A stretch of 64,000 nucleotides of DNA from Paramacrobiotus metropolitanus (taxonomy: Eukaryota; Tardigrada; Eutardigrada; Parachela; Macrobiotidae). Where the stretch lies: the NCBI RefSeq assembly GCF_019649055.1, contig NW_026570230.1:310001-374000 (forward strand), in the 5' to 3' direction. A model generated the notes under the pieces. That model was not told the DNA's origin, made no database searches, and saw only the letters and a list, made by a program, of their open reading frames with translations. The position numbers and the translations under genes were made by a program. Positions 31,448 to 44,133 of this stretch are shown in pieces. Numbering within the stretch: position 1 is the first letter of the stretch; every line of letters starts with the position of its first letter.

Positions 31448-32799
31448 ATGTAGTGAATGTACTCGTACCATCAGCCTTGCAGTTGCAGACTTGCAGTCTA
31501 CAGATAGATACTGAATCAAACACTCCCGCTCATGACAATCAAATTATAAAAAATTTCCCGATTTTCAGTTGGTTTGTTGTTGCTTCGTATTCGCTACGCA
31601 ATCAATAGTAAATTACTTTTTACAAAAATAATTAGCCTTGTGAAGTATTGTAATATTTCTTCCATCGCCCGTTTAGTCGGAAATGTAAACAGGTCGCATC
31701 GCTTGCTGCTCCACGAGCTCCGCTCGCGCCGCAGCTCGGCGTCGCCTTCGGCTCCGCCTTCTATGGAAGACTGACGAAATTATTTCACGTTTCGCAAAAT
31801 TTCTGGCTCTCAAGAATGAAGCATTCCACCCTGGATGGCACGCGTAACGACGTAACGACCGCTAAGCAATCACTCAAATAAAAACTTGTTAGGTATATAG
31901 TTCTGCTGCAGTTAATACTAATTAAATAGCTTAAGCTCATATGGGATATGCAGCTGCCAGCTTGTATCCCAAAACCCTAAACATGCAATGCTACATTTCT
32001 CGAATGTCATTTTCCACAGAAAACAAATTAACTCGCAACTTGCGAGTCGCAACTCGCAATGGCAACCGCCCGTGGAAACGTTGCAACTTTAAAGTGGTCA
32101 AACCACTGCGAATGAAAACTCCTTGAGTTGAGAAATCAGTTTGAGCAGTTCCATACTCGCAGACTGTGTAAAGTTTTTCCAAATCTTACTTTTTCTGAAG
32201 TCATTTGTTGATGAAAAATCTATAATTTATCAAGGATTAAGACTACGGAATAATACGTGGGTCGTGGGTATGATTCAAGAACGTCCCACCAAAGCTGGGA
32301 TGTTGTTGTTGAAACAGTGGTGGGGTGCTCAGTTTTGCAGTGGTGGATTCTCAAGTTTTTTGAAGTTTTCTTTAAAACGCTGGCTTTTCTCTAAAAACTG
32401 ACTTGCGATGGCAAATCTACTCGTTAAGGGCTATCAAATGATACGGAGACATGAAAGTTTGGATCGGGTTTGGATTCAGTGGATCGGGCTGACGAACTCG
32501 ACAGAGTGGGAATTTCGTTAAGGCTTACGCGATTATTATATAGTGATATAGTGATGATACCTGACATCTGTACAGCACGTTTTATTTAAACGATAAGTAC
32601 TGTACAGATATAGGGGAAGTAAAGTACAGATACAGAAAACTGTAACCATGGATCTGAGAATATACTGAATTAAATTATTATGTACTGTTACATGTAGTAC
32701 AAAATTAAAGACCGTTACGTTTTTAGTTAAAAAAGTTACGTTTTTAGTTTAGGCTTTGGTACCCTTGCTGCATCATTCACATATTCTTACCGTCCATTA
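31448..32799. other. No gene recognised
   Basis: A GC-rich patch (31690-31765) with CTCCGCTCGCGCC-like runs stands out in AT-rich DNA. No supported ORF. Confidence 0.45.
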
Positions 32800-33170
32800 G
32801 ATGTCCAAGCGAAATCTGTAGATGAGTGAGCGACCGAGCTACCACAACTATCCCGTGAGCGAAATCTGTAGATGGGTGACCGACCGATCTACCACGACTC
32901 ATTATCAAAATCTCTAGATAAGTGAGTAAAAGAGCTATCATCACTGTCCCAGCTGTGACCTAGCTACCACGGTTATCCCGTGAGCGGTGAGCAAAATCTG
33001 TAGATGATCACTTGAACGAGCTACCATTACGGTCCCGTGAGCAAATTCTATAGATGAGTGAGCGACCGAACTACCACGACTCATGATCAAAATTTTCAAA
33101 TTAATGAGTAAACGAGCTACCACCACTGTCCTTTGAGCAAAATCTGTACGCGAGTGAGTGGCCGAGTTAT
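32800..33170. repeat. ~50-bp minisatellite upstream of a Helitron end
   Basis: Units combine AAATCTGTAGATGAGTGAG with CGACCGAGCTACCAC and TCCCGTGAGC, about seven imperfect copies. It ends ~40 bp before the Helitron-like hairpin at 33208. Confidence 0.8.
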
Positions 33171-33207
33171 TCCAGAAATTCAAGCCTAACCTTTCCAATA
33201 CACACTT

Positions 33208-33236
33208 GCCGAGCGCGGAGCGCGAGGCTTACCTTG
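33208..33236 (+). repeat. Helitron-like 3' terminus (hairpin plus CTTG)
   Basis: An imperfect hairpin GCCGAGCGC-GGA-GCGCGAGGC, then TTAC and CTTG at 33233-33236. Very similar ends occur at 55606-55634 and 56433-56461. Confidence 0.6.
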
Positions 33237-33494
33237 TCTCTATATTCATACAATCTTACCGTATAATGACGTTATTTAGATACTGGTACGTGGTAGTGTG
33301 GTACTGTAGTGCATTCTTACGAGTAAAACAAATTTTTGCCACGGAGGCAGCAATTAGTGCAATAATGTACAGAAAATCGGAATCGCACGGACCATTTAAT
33401 GAAAAAAGTGGAAAAATAGCCTGTGGTCACAGGTCAAGTTCAAGAAAAAATCGTGGCAAGGTCAAATATTAGTTTCCGTCCAAGAGGGTTTTGC
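33237..33494 (+). mobile_element. Helitron-derived fragment, 5' end present, hairpin missing
   Basis: It begins TCTCTATATTCATACAATC right after CTTG, a form common for Helitron 5' ends. From 33267 to 33494 it matches 55381-55607. Similarity stops at TTTTGC, precisely where the other copy enters its terminal hairpin. No protein is encoded. Confidence 0.6.
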
Positions 33495-34399
33495 AGATTA
33501 TTAATTTTCTATACAAAGTACTGAAATTTGTGGACGAACAAAGGTCACGTCTGAAAGAAATTCAAAAATTTTTGTCCGAGGAATCTGTCAGAAGACGCAG
33601 AAGCAGAGCAAGAAAAATGGGACAGAATAGCCCTTTATTGTGAAACAATAAAGCAACCAGAAAAACCAAGAGAAAACCAGTGCGGAAAAGCTGTGGAAAA
33701 AGTATCTGCATGCGAGCTCGTAAGAATCGTGATAATGATTCAGCGTGCTGCAGGTATGCGACAACTGATGCCGCAAAGCATGGGATCGCTCGCATGCGCT
33801 GGGCTACGCCCCCTAGAGTGCAGCAATGCGCTGATTGGTCAGCGTAGACAAAGTATACGCTGAGTAAGCAGCGTAATAACTCGGCACGAATGGCGTGGCC
33901 ATCTGCGTGCGGGCAACAGAGCATACCACAAGAGGTGTCTACCGCCTCGAGTGAACGGTCTCTGACATGCCTCTGGGCGGGAGTGGGAGCTCCTGCGAGC
34001 GCCTTCCCGACTCTGCCCCTGGCCAACCCGGTAGGGTGCCAGGATCCGATACCCGGTAGGGCCGGATGCTACTTTGTCTCTCAACCCGTTTAGGGCCGCT
34101 GCCTCCAGACCCGCGGTGCAGTGCACCGAACGGCCGAAATCTGGAGTGCACTCTGGGCGCAGGGGGTTCGAGTGTGGTTTTGAAGGCTTGGTTGGTCGAA
34201 CAAGTAAAAAAATAAAGTTTTATAAGGTTCAGTGTTAAACATCGAAGTAAAAAGATCACAATTCCGGTGAGAATTAAAGAAACATAAGATCATAGTTAGA
34301 GATCCCAAAGCCAATTCCTTAGGTTAAAGGCTAAATAAAAACATCACTTCTTTGGTTAATAAAGTCTAGAAAAACCAGGTTTGGTTAAAAAACTAGACG
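33495..34399. other. Transition into giant retroelement flank
   Basis: AT-rich to about 33775, then GC-rich DNA with no credible ORF. CTCTGACATG..CTCTGGGCGGGAG (33959-33988) is echoed near 34670 and 34952, which ties it to the retroelement's 3' flank. An LTR boundary could be here but I could not define one. Confidence 0.4.
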
Positions 34400-36015
34400 C
34401 AAAATGGCTTATTCCGACTAGGTTTACCACAGGGCCAATCTTGTCCACACGGGTCCTAGTCAACGGTCCGCTTTATCCGATAGGATTGGTCTGGTCCTGT
34501 AGATCCAAGGCGGCGGTTCCCTGAGATGTCCACAGGGTTCCAGTGGAGTAAATCCAGCGGTGCGATATATGGAAGGTAGTGTTGCTTTCGCAAGGACAGT
34601 TTGTCCCCTTCCTGGCTTAAGTATGGTGGACCAAGCCCCGTTGGGCGATCCATGAGGGCCAATGAATGAGGCCTCTGGGCAGGAGTGGTGCTCCAATGAC
34701 CAAGATGGTCTGTTGGACCAATTCCGTTTGGATGGCCCACTTGGGTCTCTAACTTGAACCGGTTTGGTCATGCATGCCGGTTTGGTCATGCGCCTCGGTC
34801 CAAAAACTTCTAAGTTCGAGTGCACCCCGGTTGGGTCATGCATCTCGGGCCAAAAATCTTCTATATAAGAGGGCCATAATGGAAAATTTTGTAAGTCCCA
34901 GGACCGAAGTTGTATGATGGACCAAGCCCGTTGGGGCGGTCCAAACTCGGTCTCTGACATGTCCTGGACGGGACACGGGGTTCCATTATGACGGGGCTTG
35001 CCTTTGGCAGGTGCTGGACGTGAAAAGTCCGATATGGCCAGGTTTGGCGCTCCGATGTGGACTTAATCATTTTTCGGCAGGCCGCGCCGTTTGGTGGGCC
35101 AAAATGGACTTAGTCGCTTTTTCGACGGTCCAGGTGGATGGCGGGCCAAAGTTGCAGACTCGTTGAGTCTGGTCCGTCTCACTGGCCGTGGGCCATAAGT
35201 TCACTGCCATGTCAGAATGGTGAGAACGGTTTCCCTGAGACCGTGGCCATAACAAAAATTAAGTGGCTTCTGACGAAAACATCAGGTTGGCCTGACCAAA
35301 CTCCAAAAACATTAAGTTGTGGGCGCCGGTAGGCGTTTACCACAAAGGAGCCGGTCTGCTGACTAGAAGGGTCTTGATTTGGCCTCTGGGCGGTGAGTTT
35401 TTTGGTTTTGCCTCTGGGCGGTAGTCTTTCAGTTTGCCTCCGTGCGGTCGGTGGTGAGGCTGTTTGACATGGCATGCAAAGTGGGTGTACCGCAACTTCT
35501 ATGTGGCTCCCACGACTCACTTGTCCCAGTTGCCTGGTATGGCAGCTAAACTCGCGAGCCGCTTATGGTCCGTTGGACACACAGCGGGCCTGGTCCAACT
35601 TCTATGGGCCAGGGCTTGTCCACGGCTTGTCGCAGCTTCTATGCGGGCCAGGACATATCCACGGCTTGTCGCAACTTATATGCGGGCCGTCGCCGCCTTC
35701 TGGGCGCTGAATCTCTTCCATGCCGGTGAACCGGGCCTAGCGCCAAGTTCGGTCCAGTGGACTCCGTCGGATGGTCTGGGATGACCGGTTGCAGCCGCTA
35801 AGCCAGAGCCAATCCGGGGAATCCGGTTAAGATCCAGGGATTAAGGTCCGGTAAGGTCGACGATACATGGCCGTAGGCCACGTTTGTTGGGCAAGGGTAA
35901 CAACCGTTGGATTGTACCCACTATGGTGTTCAAGTCCGGTTCCAGCGGACCTGAATGTGGTCCCACTTCTAGGGGCCATGGTCACTTCTAGGCCAATGCC
36001 GGTCCACTTCTAGGG
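34400..36015 (-). other. 3' non-coding region of giant element (LTR candidate)
   Basis: Contains partial internal repeats: TGGTGGACCAAGCC near 34624 recurs near 34916; TTGGGTCATGCAT-like and TCGGTCCAAAAACTTCTAAG blocks repeat; CCTCTGGGCGG occurs three times near 35382-35430. A TATATAAG at 34862 reads on the plus strand. No matching LTR was found at the other end. Confidence 0.4.
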
Positions 36016-36040
36016 CCGACATGCAGGAATGGCCGTTGGC

Positions 36041-37981
36041 CTATTCCTGCCCTTCTTGTCCGGCTTGGTCGCCGTCGCCCCGCTCCGGGTTGAGCGGATC
36101 GACGACGCTTTCCTCCATGTCCGGCAGCTCCTGTTCAGTCTCGTGTTCCTGCTGTTGGCTGGAGGCGCTGGTCGGCTGGACTTTTTGGCCAGGATGCTCG
36201 GCCTCAGTCTGGACGTAGGAGGACGACCCTGTTGAGGATCGCTGCTTGCGAAACTTCGTTGGAAGTTTCCGTGTCGCCGTCCGATTAACGAACGCCTCCG
36301 CTCCATCATCGTAATCCGATGGCTCTCGGTAGCGGTAATCTTTGACGCGGCTACTGAAAACATTTAGGGCGCTCTGGATCTTGACTCCCACTTCGATTTC
36401 ATGGATCTGGTTGCCGAGCAGGGCCACGTGGGTCAGTAATTGAGGAATGATCTTCCCCTGCCGATAGGCGACTTCCAATTCCCAGTGGCACCGTAGGTGG
36501 CCAAGTCTGGCTGTAAAGATGCGGACCATTGTACGTGTACGTATAAGTCCCGGTTGGGGCTTTCTGATAGTTTTCAGGTCTCCGCGGAATTCCCATGGCG
36601 GCCCTTGCGGCCGTGACCAAAAAGCTGGCGTTCGCTTCCGGTAGGACGAACTGGGCCAGATACTTGATATGGTCAAGCTGGCCATCTTGGATGTGGAATT
36701 CACACAAGTCGTTCTAGTCCGGTCTAGTGATAGGCTGTCCGAGTAAGTTCACGTCCGTGGCGCTCGATAGAGCGTTATCACGAACCATCGGGTAGCCTTC
36801 GCGGTTCTCGATGTGGTCAGCCATACTGAAAGTATGGGGCCAGTCCTTCCGTTGGAACTCTCGTTCAAGGCCGGACCAGACGACGAAATTCTGTAAGTCC
36901 TGGATGATGGCGTCAACTTGGGCCCATTTGGTCTTTGGATATGGAATGGCCCCCATAATGTAATCCGTCACTGTCCGATGGGGGAGTGGCCGGATGTTGA
37001 TGCCTTGGTCTTCCGCATGTTTATACGGATCAAATCCAGTCGCGCTCGTGCTTGCGTCTTGTCGGGCCGGTGGGTCCGATAACGGCGGTGCGGACTCAGT
37101 CTCCATAGGTATATGGATACTGACATTGTGGGCCACCGAGCTGACACTTCGTTCTGGTCGCTTGGTGGACGGGGCGAGAACCAGGCTGGACTCTGCCTCA
37201 TTCCGTTTTCTGGGTGAGGTGCGCGTTTGGTGGTGGCGCTCCTCTGGCTGGCCGCGGCTCTGGCGGCCAGTTTGGTCCTGGTTGCGGTTCTGGATGTGGT
37301 AGCGTAAATCATCTGGCTGCCGCGGTAGCGGTGCCGCTGGCACATACTGTTCGATACGCGGTGGCTGATACTGGCCTCTCAGGGCGTCCAGCAGTCCTCC
37401 TTCCATCAGCTGTTTGGCCACCTGGTCGACCATAACTTTGTTGATGTTTTCCAGGATCTGATTGTATGTCGTCGGTGTGGACATCCCATACCCGTAGGAT
37501 TGAGAGCCTGACGATGGCTGCGACTGCTGTCCATGAGTTTTTGGGACGGCCGTTGGACCGCGCCCTGAGGACTGGTCAGAACCCGCGTTACGGGATCGAC
37601 GGTCCCGTTCCTCTTTCCGTTCTCGAGCCGATTGGCTGAGTGGAGGAATCTGAGTTCCGGTGCTGCTCCAGCCTGGTTGTCGGGCGCCGCTGCGTTGCAT
37701 GTAGAGATGTAGATCTCTAACTGCTCATGGTCCCTCAGTAGGGGGAACAGATGGCGTCCTTCGCGGCTGGTCACGTGACAGTAAGCGTCGAAGTTGCCTC
37801 TGACCACTTCTAGGTAGAAGCCATAGGCTCTGTCATGTTCGTCGCGGAAGCCCGGTTTCAAGTGGTACGCACAGGGGAACACCTCCCGTTGAGAGTTGTC
37901 CCGGCGGTTTGACTGGTCCCCACTGTTGCGCCTGCAGTCCGAACATCCCGACTCGTACTTCTGCTGAGGTGTAAGTCCCAT
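36041..37981 (-). pseudogene. Accessory ORF region 5: Cys-containing head, disordered middle, helical tail
   Basis: Frames 37981-37406, 37700-36714, 36707-36399 and 36703-36041 join end to end with shifts near 37690 and 36480 and a TAG stop at 36714-36716. The head has CSDCRRN and, later, FPCAYHLKPG, a possible CxxC...CxxxH zinc site, and ends around a segment EQLEIYISTC. The middle is Arg/Gln/Ser-rich. The tail is helical (IIQDLQNFVVWSGLEREF, YLAQFVLPEANASFLV) and ends acidic. No family recognised. Confidence 0.45.
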
Positions 37982-38177
37982 TCTCTGTGGTAACAGAAAT
38001 GAAACTTGCAGGATAAGGTTAAGTCCACTTCTAGGACAGGTCCCTATGATAATTACGCCCTATGATTATTACGTCCCTATACAACTTTACATGTTATTTG
38101 TTAACTAGGCTTTTCTTGCCCGGTGAATTATATCGGAATCACCCCCTAGAACCTAAGCAACTTCTATGCTTAGGTCA
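37982..38177 (-). other. Non-coding gap in accessory region
   Basis: No open frame. It carries CCACTTCTAGGAC near 38029 and GCAACTTCTATGC near 38157, again the CTTCTA motif. Confidence 0.4.
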
Positions 38178-40439
38178 CTAATGGTAAGTCCGCCGCTTCT
38201 TCTTGGTCTTGGTGGAGGCCAAGGTGGCGGGTTCAGTGGGACGAGGGCCATAACGGTCTGGTGGGTTATTCTTCATCCGGTACCGCTTCTGGGCTTTGGG
38301 CTCATCGATAGTTTGCTCGAGCCAACCTTGGCGCAACATCTTCTTGACGATGTATTTCATGTCCTCGCTGATATAGTACAACCCGTTGGGGCGACCTTGA
38401 TTGGAGATGTATTCGGTTCCGTCAATCAGCTGAGGGTGGTACACCAAGGCATATAAGTTGTATCGTCCAATGAGTTGATTGGCCATTTCGCCTCTTGTCA
38501 GGCCCAAGCGATGTTTGCGTGGTGGTCAATACCGCCAGGATGGCATTCCGCCATTCCCAATAGCCTTGAGGTGCTTCATCACGTTTTTCCGGTGGGAACG
38601 TGTAGAACATCTGCATGTTGGGCAGATGAGTTCGCAGGATGGCTCCCTCGTTGTAGGCCGTTTGGATGTATCTCATCACCTTGGACTTGGACATTGGTGG
38701 GCCTTGCCACTTCTGGAAAAGCTGAAAGGCCAAGCCCCATGTAGCAAGGTTTGTACCCGTTTGGGACAACGCCTTTAGGGCTGCCTTGATATATGCCAAT
38801 GTCTCATCCATGTTGGAGATCTTTGGCTCCTTAGAAGGGTCACCGCCGGGCCATTTCCTCGCCACGTTGGATCTTGGTGGCGGTACGTAATCGATCCGTG
38901 GTTTGGCCGGGAATGGATCTGGCAAGGTCCATTGGATCTCACCGTAATCTGATTCTTGTGAGGTCAAATCTCGCACGTTTTTCCGTTCGGGCTGTGCGCT
39001 GCTTCCACTTGGCTCAGCGTTTTCTACGCTGGCCTGACTTTCTCGGCTGGCGCCTTCTGCACCGCTCTGGTCTTGACTGACGCCTTCTGCGCCGCCCTGG
39101 TCCTCCATGTCCTGGTCACCGTTAGGTGGCTGGTTTTCATTACCGGGTGGGATTTCCATGTCATGGTCCGGTGGGACGTCCATGGTTAGTTTACCAGGGC
39201 TCTGGTCATTGTCGTCATCTGAGTTGGACTTTTGGGATTCCAAAGACTGGTCCTGTTCCTCCTCTTCTTGTTCTTCCTTCTCTGAGTCCTCCGGTTGAGA
39301 GTCTTCAGAGTCCGAGTCAACTGGCTGCGGTGAAGGGACTCTTCCCGCGCTTCTTTGTGGCCGTGGCCTTTCGGCTCTTCGTGGATGTGGCCGACGGGGC
39401 TGGCGAAAGCGGTTTGGACTGGCCAGCTGCATTGGGCAGTGACACAGTGTCCCTTTGGCACGGGCCGGATCCCGATCACGCGCATTTTATCCTCTTCAGC
39501 TTCCTTCCGCGCAGCCGCCTCCCGTCGTGTGACTGATGACCGAGGGGGCTTATCATGTGGCAAGTTCTTTGGGCCGGGCAGTTTGGCCACTTGGGAGATC
39601 AGGTATGCCTCCTTGGCTCTGCCCGTCAACTTGTCTTTTGGCGGTCCAACCGCTTTCTTTTTGTCCGGGTCCCATTTCGTGCCCACGTCGTGTGACACAT
39701 ACAGAGACCGTTGGGTCTTCTGTGGGATAAATCTCGGAATAGTGAAACGGATTGGTTCCGCCCGATAGGCGTTGGTCTTCTCCAAGACTCCTTGCTTGAC
39801 CAACGCAATCAGCTCGTCTGCCAGTTTGGTAGTGAGTTTGTCCAGATTCTCCTCTCCTCTATAATAGAGGGCGTTGAGTGTCATGGCGATGTCAGTCAGG
39901 TTGGAGCCTTTTGGGTTGTGCAGGTAAGCGATGGTCCTGCAGAGCTGGTGAAAAGGATAGTCCCGGCTGCGGGAAAGTCTTGCTGGCCGATGGGCCACGT
40001 AAATTTCCATCATACTGATCCAATCACGGTGTGTGCGGACCAGAAGTCCCATGTCCAAGAACCGAGTTACCATGCGCCGCATAAAGGGTGCCGTTAATAC
40101 ACGGTCCGCTGGCGGTAGCCCTCTGTATTCTTCGTTATACCTCATACGGGCTCGGAGGACGCAGACGAGGCACTGGTACATGTCTCGTCCCGTTGCGCGC
40201 CTCATCGCCCTGGCGGCTGCCACTGTTAATCGTACGTAATGATCCACTGGGATCTCAATGTGTGTGGCCTCCGGTCCAGGATCTGGTAATTCAGCCTCAT
40301 CGTCCCAGGGCGAGGGGAGCATCACTTCGTCTGAAGGCGGTTCTACCGCGGGGCGCTGTTCATACTTTTCATCCCGCCATGAGAGATATAGTAGGGGCTC
40401 TTCTGGTTTGTCCGGACTGTCCGATAGGACTTGGACATC
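38178..40439 (-). pseudogene. Accessory ORF region 4: four winged-helix-like modules and acidic linker
   Basis: Frames 40325-39186, 39432-38422 and 38507-38178 read as one protein with shifts near 39430 and 38505. Four segments share a pattern of helix, helix, then a recognition-like helix with GxL and a beta-hairpin: about 40247-39983 (MRRMVTRFLDMGLLVRTHRD), 39965-39715 (ADELIALVKQGVLEKTN), 38821-38580 (KVMRYIQTAYNEGAILRTH) and 38565-38275 (YIVKKMLRQGWLEQT). A Ser/Asp/Glu-rich linker (39340-38900) separates the pairs. The fold call is my inference; DNA or RNA binding would follow from it. Confidence 0.55.
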
Positions 40440-42844
40440 TTAATCGCCCGACAGCCGCTTCTCAAGCTGGGCGATCTTGGCCTCTTGACTCTTCTTGTCT
40501 TTGGCCGCTTGATTCTTCTGGCGGTTCCGTTCGGTCTCTGTATTCAGAACTGGCCGAGGTGTGGCCGCCTGGCTTCCACTCGGTTGAGGGGAAGTTGGAC
40601 GAGAGGCCGGTTTGGCCCTCTCTGGGTTTTTGGCTTTTCTCGGCTGCTTAGTCCGTTGGGAATTAGCTGAGTGTATCACACCCATGCCGAGTGCCAAGTT
40701 ATCCAATGTCCCGGTTATGGGGAATGTCACTGGACGGCCAAAAGGTATGTCGGCAACGCTGGCAGGCATGTCCGTCAGTATTATCGGAGCAGCGGCTGTT
40801 GGCCCTGTTCCGGACTGGCTTTGGCCTGTCGATGCTTGTGCCGACAAAATGGCGTTCAGTGGCTCCTTCTTTCGGCCTGGTTCTGGCGCTACGGCCACAG
40901 GTCCTGACGGAGAAGTGTCCATTGGCTCTGAAGCAGCAAGTGCCTGCGTCTTAGGCGGTACCACGGTTTGTGGGGCATTTGACGACAGGGCTTCTGCCAT
41001 TCTTGGGTCTTCCCCCGGTGAAGGGCCTTTTGGTTACGACGGCGCCGGTAATCTTCTATCATCCGGTGGACCAAGGACCGAAGCATTTCAGTGATCATCT
41101 TGTATTCTTCGGTACAATTCTGCTCCTTGGCCTCCTGTCTCTTTGTCAGCAGGAACGGATATTGCCGGCGCTCATTATGGTCAGCGTGTATCATTAAGTG
41201 TCTCTGCTCGATTGGAGTGAGAGCGCTCATTGGCATTAAGGCCGAGTCGGCTTCCACTTCTTGGTCCGAGACGACCGCAGTTATCTGCACCGTCAATTTG
41301 GTCGATTTTGCGGCCACTGGTGCAGGAGTTTTGACCGTGACCGTTACTGGCTCTAATGATGAACCTGCAGTCACCGTAGGTGCTGCGTTTCGTTCCACAA
41401 TAAGGGTCATAGTTGGCTGCTGAGGAGGTGGAGTGTCCATCCTCTCTTTGGTCGGGGACTTACCTGGCCGGCTCGGTGTAAACCTGGCGGGCGCTGGTTC
41501 AAGGGCTGGCATGCTGGGCATTCGCGCCGGAGTTGATGTGGCGCGTCCAGGAGAAGTCCTTTTGGCTGGAGATCGACTTTGGCGTGGCGATTCCTTCGTT
41601 GAAGGTGGCCGGACCTGGCTGGTCTCAAAGAACGTTCTTTGGACATTTTCATCCAAGTCTGATTCAATCTCGGACTCTTCACTAGATAGGCCGCCCCAGA
41701 AGGCCGCTGGCAGCTGAGGACGTTCATCCTCACTTTCTGCCTCCTCCGGTGGGAGTTGGTCTTCCACTGGCTGGCCTGGTCGGGGACGCGGTTCAGCTGT
41801 CCATCCCCTTGGATTAATGTGTGGGCCCCGTATGTAGATGGCATGCTCGATGATTTCGCTAGGCAACTTGCGTTAGCGAAGGGCCTGGCTTTTGCTGCGC
41901 ATGGCCATCAACCTTCTGATGAGGATTGTCCGTTCTTGGACCAGCCATTGACAGCCTCGGTTGATGCGGTCAATCTTATGGTCCGTTAGTGCTGGATCGC
42001 CGGCGCGTAATCGCTGGCGCATGTCCTCTTCAGTTAGGTTTAAGCGTAGATCAACTTCTATGATCTCGCTTACAGCCCGGTTATGCGGGTCATCTTATGA
42101 ATCCGTATGTGCCAATCGGAAACGATGCCTCGTTGGAGGTTCGTATCGCAATGGCTGAGTTGTTCCTGACGGAATCGCTGGTGCTTCCGGTGGTGAAAGC
42201 ACATGTCCTTTGCCAGGGAAGTTCTTTGGCGGTGACTTCTTCTTCTTGGCCGGTAGGCCACGAAGCATTAAAGTCGGTGACTCCGTTTTCTTCGGTTTAA
42301 GTATGGACGGGCCGGGCCTAGTAGGGCCAGGAATGTCTAAGTCCTTTGGCGGGCCACTCCACGCTGGTAGGGTTGGCCTGGCTGGACGAGTCAGTTTCAG
42401 GTTCTCACGTGGTCCTCTCCAAGGTGGCAGTGACCGCTGCAAAGGAGGCTCTTCCGCTTCCGGAGGAGTCCTCTTCTTCTTCTTGAACCTGGGTGACTGT
42501 GGGCCGCTTGTTGTGGCAGGAGTGGCTGGCTCTGGACTTCCTCCCGTCGATTTCCTGGGCGTTGGCCGGACAACAAGGGTGCCGCTAGAAGTGTCGCCTT
42601 CAATTGGCTTAGGCGTGGTCTGTGATGACGCAGTTGGCGCATCAACAGCCTTTGGACTTGTCGGTTCACCAGTCGGTTGGGCTGGTGTCGACTCTGATTG
42701 GGCCGGCTTGTCCGACGAGAACTCAAAAGTTTTATCGAGCAGGCTCACGTCCATCTCGACGTCTTGCGGTGGAACTTCTATACTGCTGTCCACTGTAGCG
42801 GGTCCGGCAGTGTCCACGGATTGGCTTGATGTTGGACCAGGCAC
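40440..42844 (-). pseudogene. Accessory ORF region 3: long Pro/Ser/Thr-rich polyprotein with helical blocks
   Basis: One frame runs from 42844 to 40889 with only two stops, TAA at 42095-42097 and TAA near 41872-41876, after which sense resumes in the same frame. Then a one-base shift near 41000 leads to the frame 41000-40440. Composition alternates between Pro/Ser/Thr-rich disorder with Lys clusters (RFKKKKR, AKKKKSPPK) and helical parts such as NLTEEDMRQRLRAG and RHLMIHADHNERRQYPFLL. Function unknown. Confidence 0.5.
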
Positions 42845-43041
42845 CGTTAAGGCCTGGGCCGGTTCAGCTGAAGTTGGCTGTCCAACTGGTGCTGGGGCGA
42901 CCGGGTTCGTATGTCAAGGCCAAAGGTGCTGGCGCGGATACTGGTGATGGTCGCCATTCATTTACTGGGTCGAAGTCACTGGGGCGTGCCGTCGTTGACG
43001 GTCCAGGTCGTTGGACTGTAATCTTCGATGAATTCTCGGAT

Positions 43042-44133
43042 CTATCTTGTGGTGTGATCCAAAACGGTTAACGATTCGCCGGTATGCATCGTGTGGTTTC
43101 GAGTGAGATCCTTGAGCAGAGCCAACCGTTGGGTAAGGCTCTGTTGCTGTTCTGTCAGCTTGACCGCTTCTGGGTCAAATGGGCTGAGATCCTGTATCTG
43201 ATTAGTTATGCGGCGCTCGATGTCCTCGGCGTCCCTGATAGGGTGAGTCCTCAGTGCCTGAGCAACCGTCATCTGGATAGGCCCGGTGTCAGCATCGCGC
43301 AACCGTTGGTCCGCTGCTGCTTGTTCATCGTCCCATTGTTGACATAGAGTCCGAGGGGCCGGTTGATTTGCATTGGTCACGGGGATATCGTCCGCGTAAG
43401 TCGGTTACGTTGGCCCTCATTATTAGAGCCAACCGTTCCCGTGTTTCCTCTGGCGCCGCATATATGGGACCCACGTCTTCGTCCGGTGGGACAGACAGGC
43501 CTGGTACAGGAATAGGACGGGGCACGGCGAACCATTCAATGTCACTATCGGTCTCTGTGTCCGACGCGCTGGCTGGTCGACTAAGTGCCGGTCCGGCTGC
43601 AAATCGCTCAGCCGAGATCCGCATAATTCTCAAAAACCGCATCTTCAACTCTTCCGCCAATTGGCGTGTTGAAGATTGTGTCGGCGTGAGAAGTCCAACT
43701 TGTCCTACGCGTGTTGGCTGCCCCGGTCGAGATTTGGGCAACATGCGCTTAAGTGCTTCTTCGATCAGGCCAAGCTGGTATTGCCGGTTACGGAAATCGC
43801 GCAGTGCTGGCGCGTCGTTGGCCATGTTTAATGGCTTATCCATAAACCGCAGCATGGCCCGTCGGATCCTGGTTATATACTCCAGGACTGAGGACGCGGA
43901 CGAAATTCCAAGTCCAGCGCGACTTTTCTCCGTATGGTGGCGATGTCCACGCCCTTCAGGCTGCTAATGGTTTTGCGGATTTCCTCTTCTAGGACTTCCG
44001 CAGCATGAAGTTCACGTTCCAGGAGCGGTATGTCTAGATACGCCCTCAGGTCGAACGGAGATGATGCTGGTTCACGCGGTTCCAAGCCAGTGGTTATTAG
44101 CATTGCTTCGCCGGTAGACGTAGGCTGAACCAC
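43042..44133 (-). pseudogene. Accessory ORF region 2: helical proteins of unknown family
   Basis: Three frames follow each other (44133-43873, 43855-43325, 43380-43042). All have mostly helical, charged composition, for example LERELHAAEVLEEEIRKTI, QYQLGLIEEALKRMLPKS, and EAVKLTEQQQSLTQRLALL. They likely form one protein broken by small shifts near 43870 and 43370. No motif known to me. Confidence 0.45.

Noticed and set aside
34150-34180. tRNA-like B box (GGTTCGAGTG)
   Set aside because: No matching A box or cloverleaf could be placed around it.
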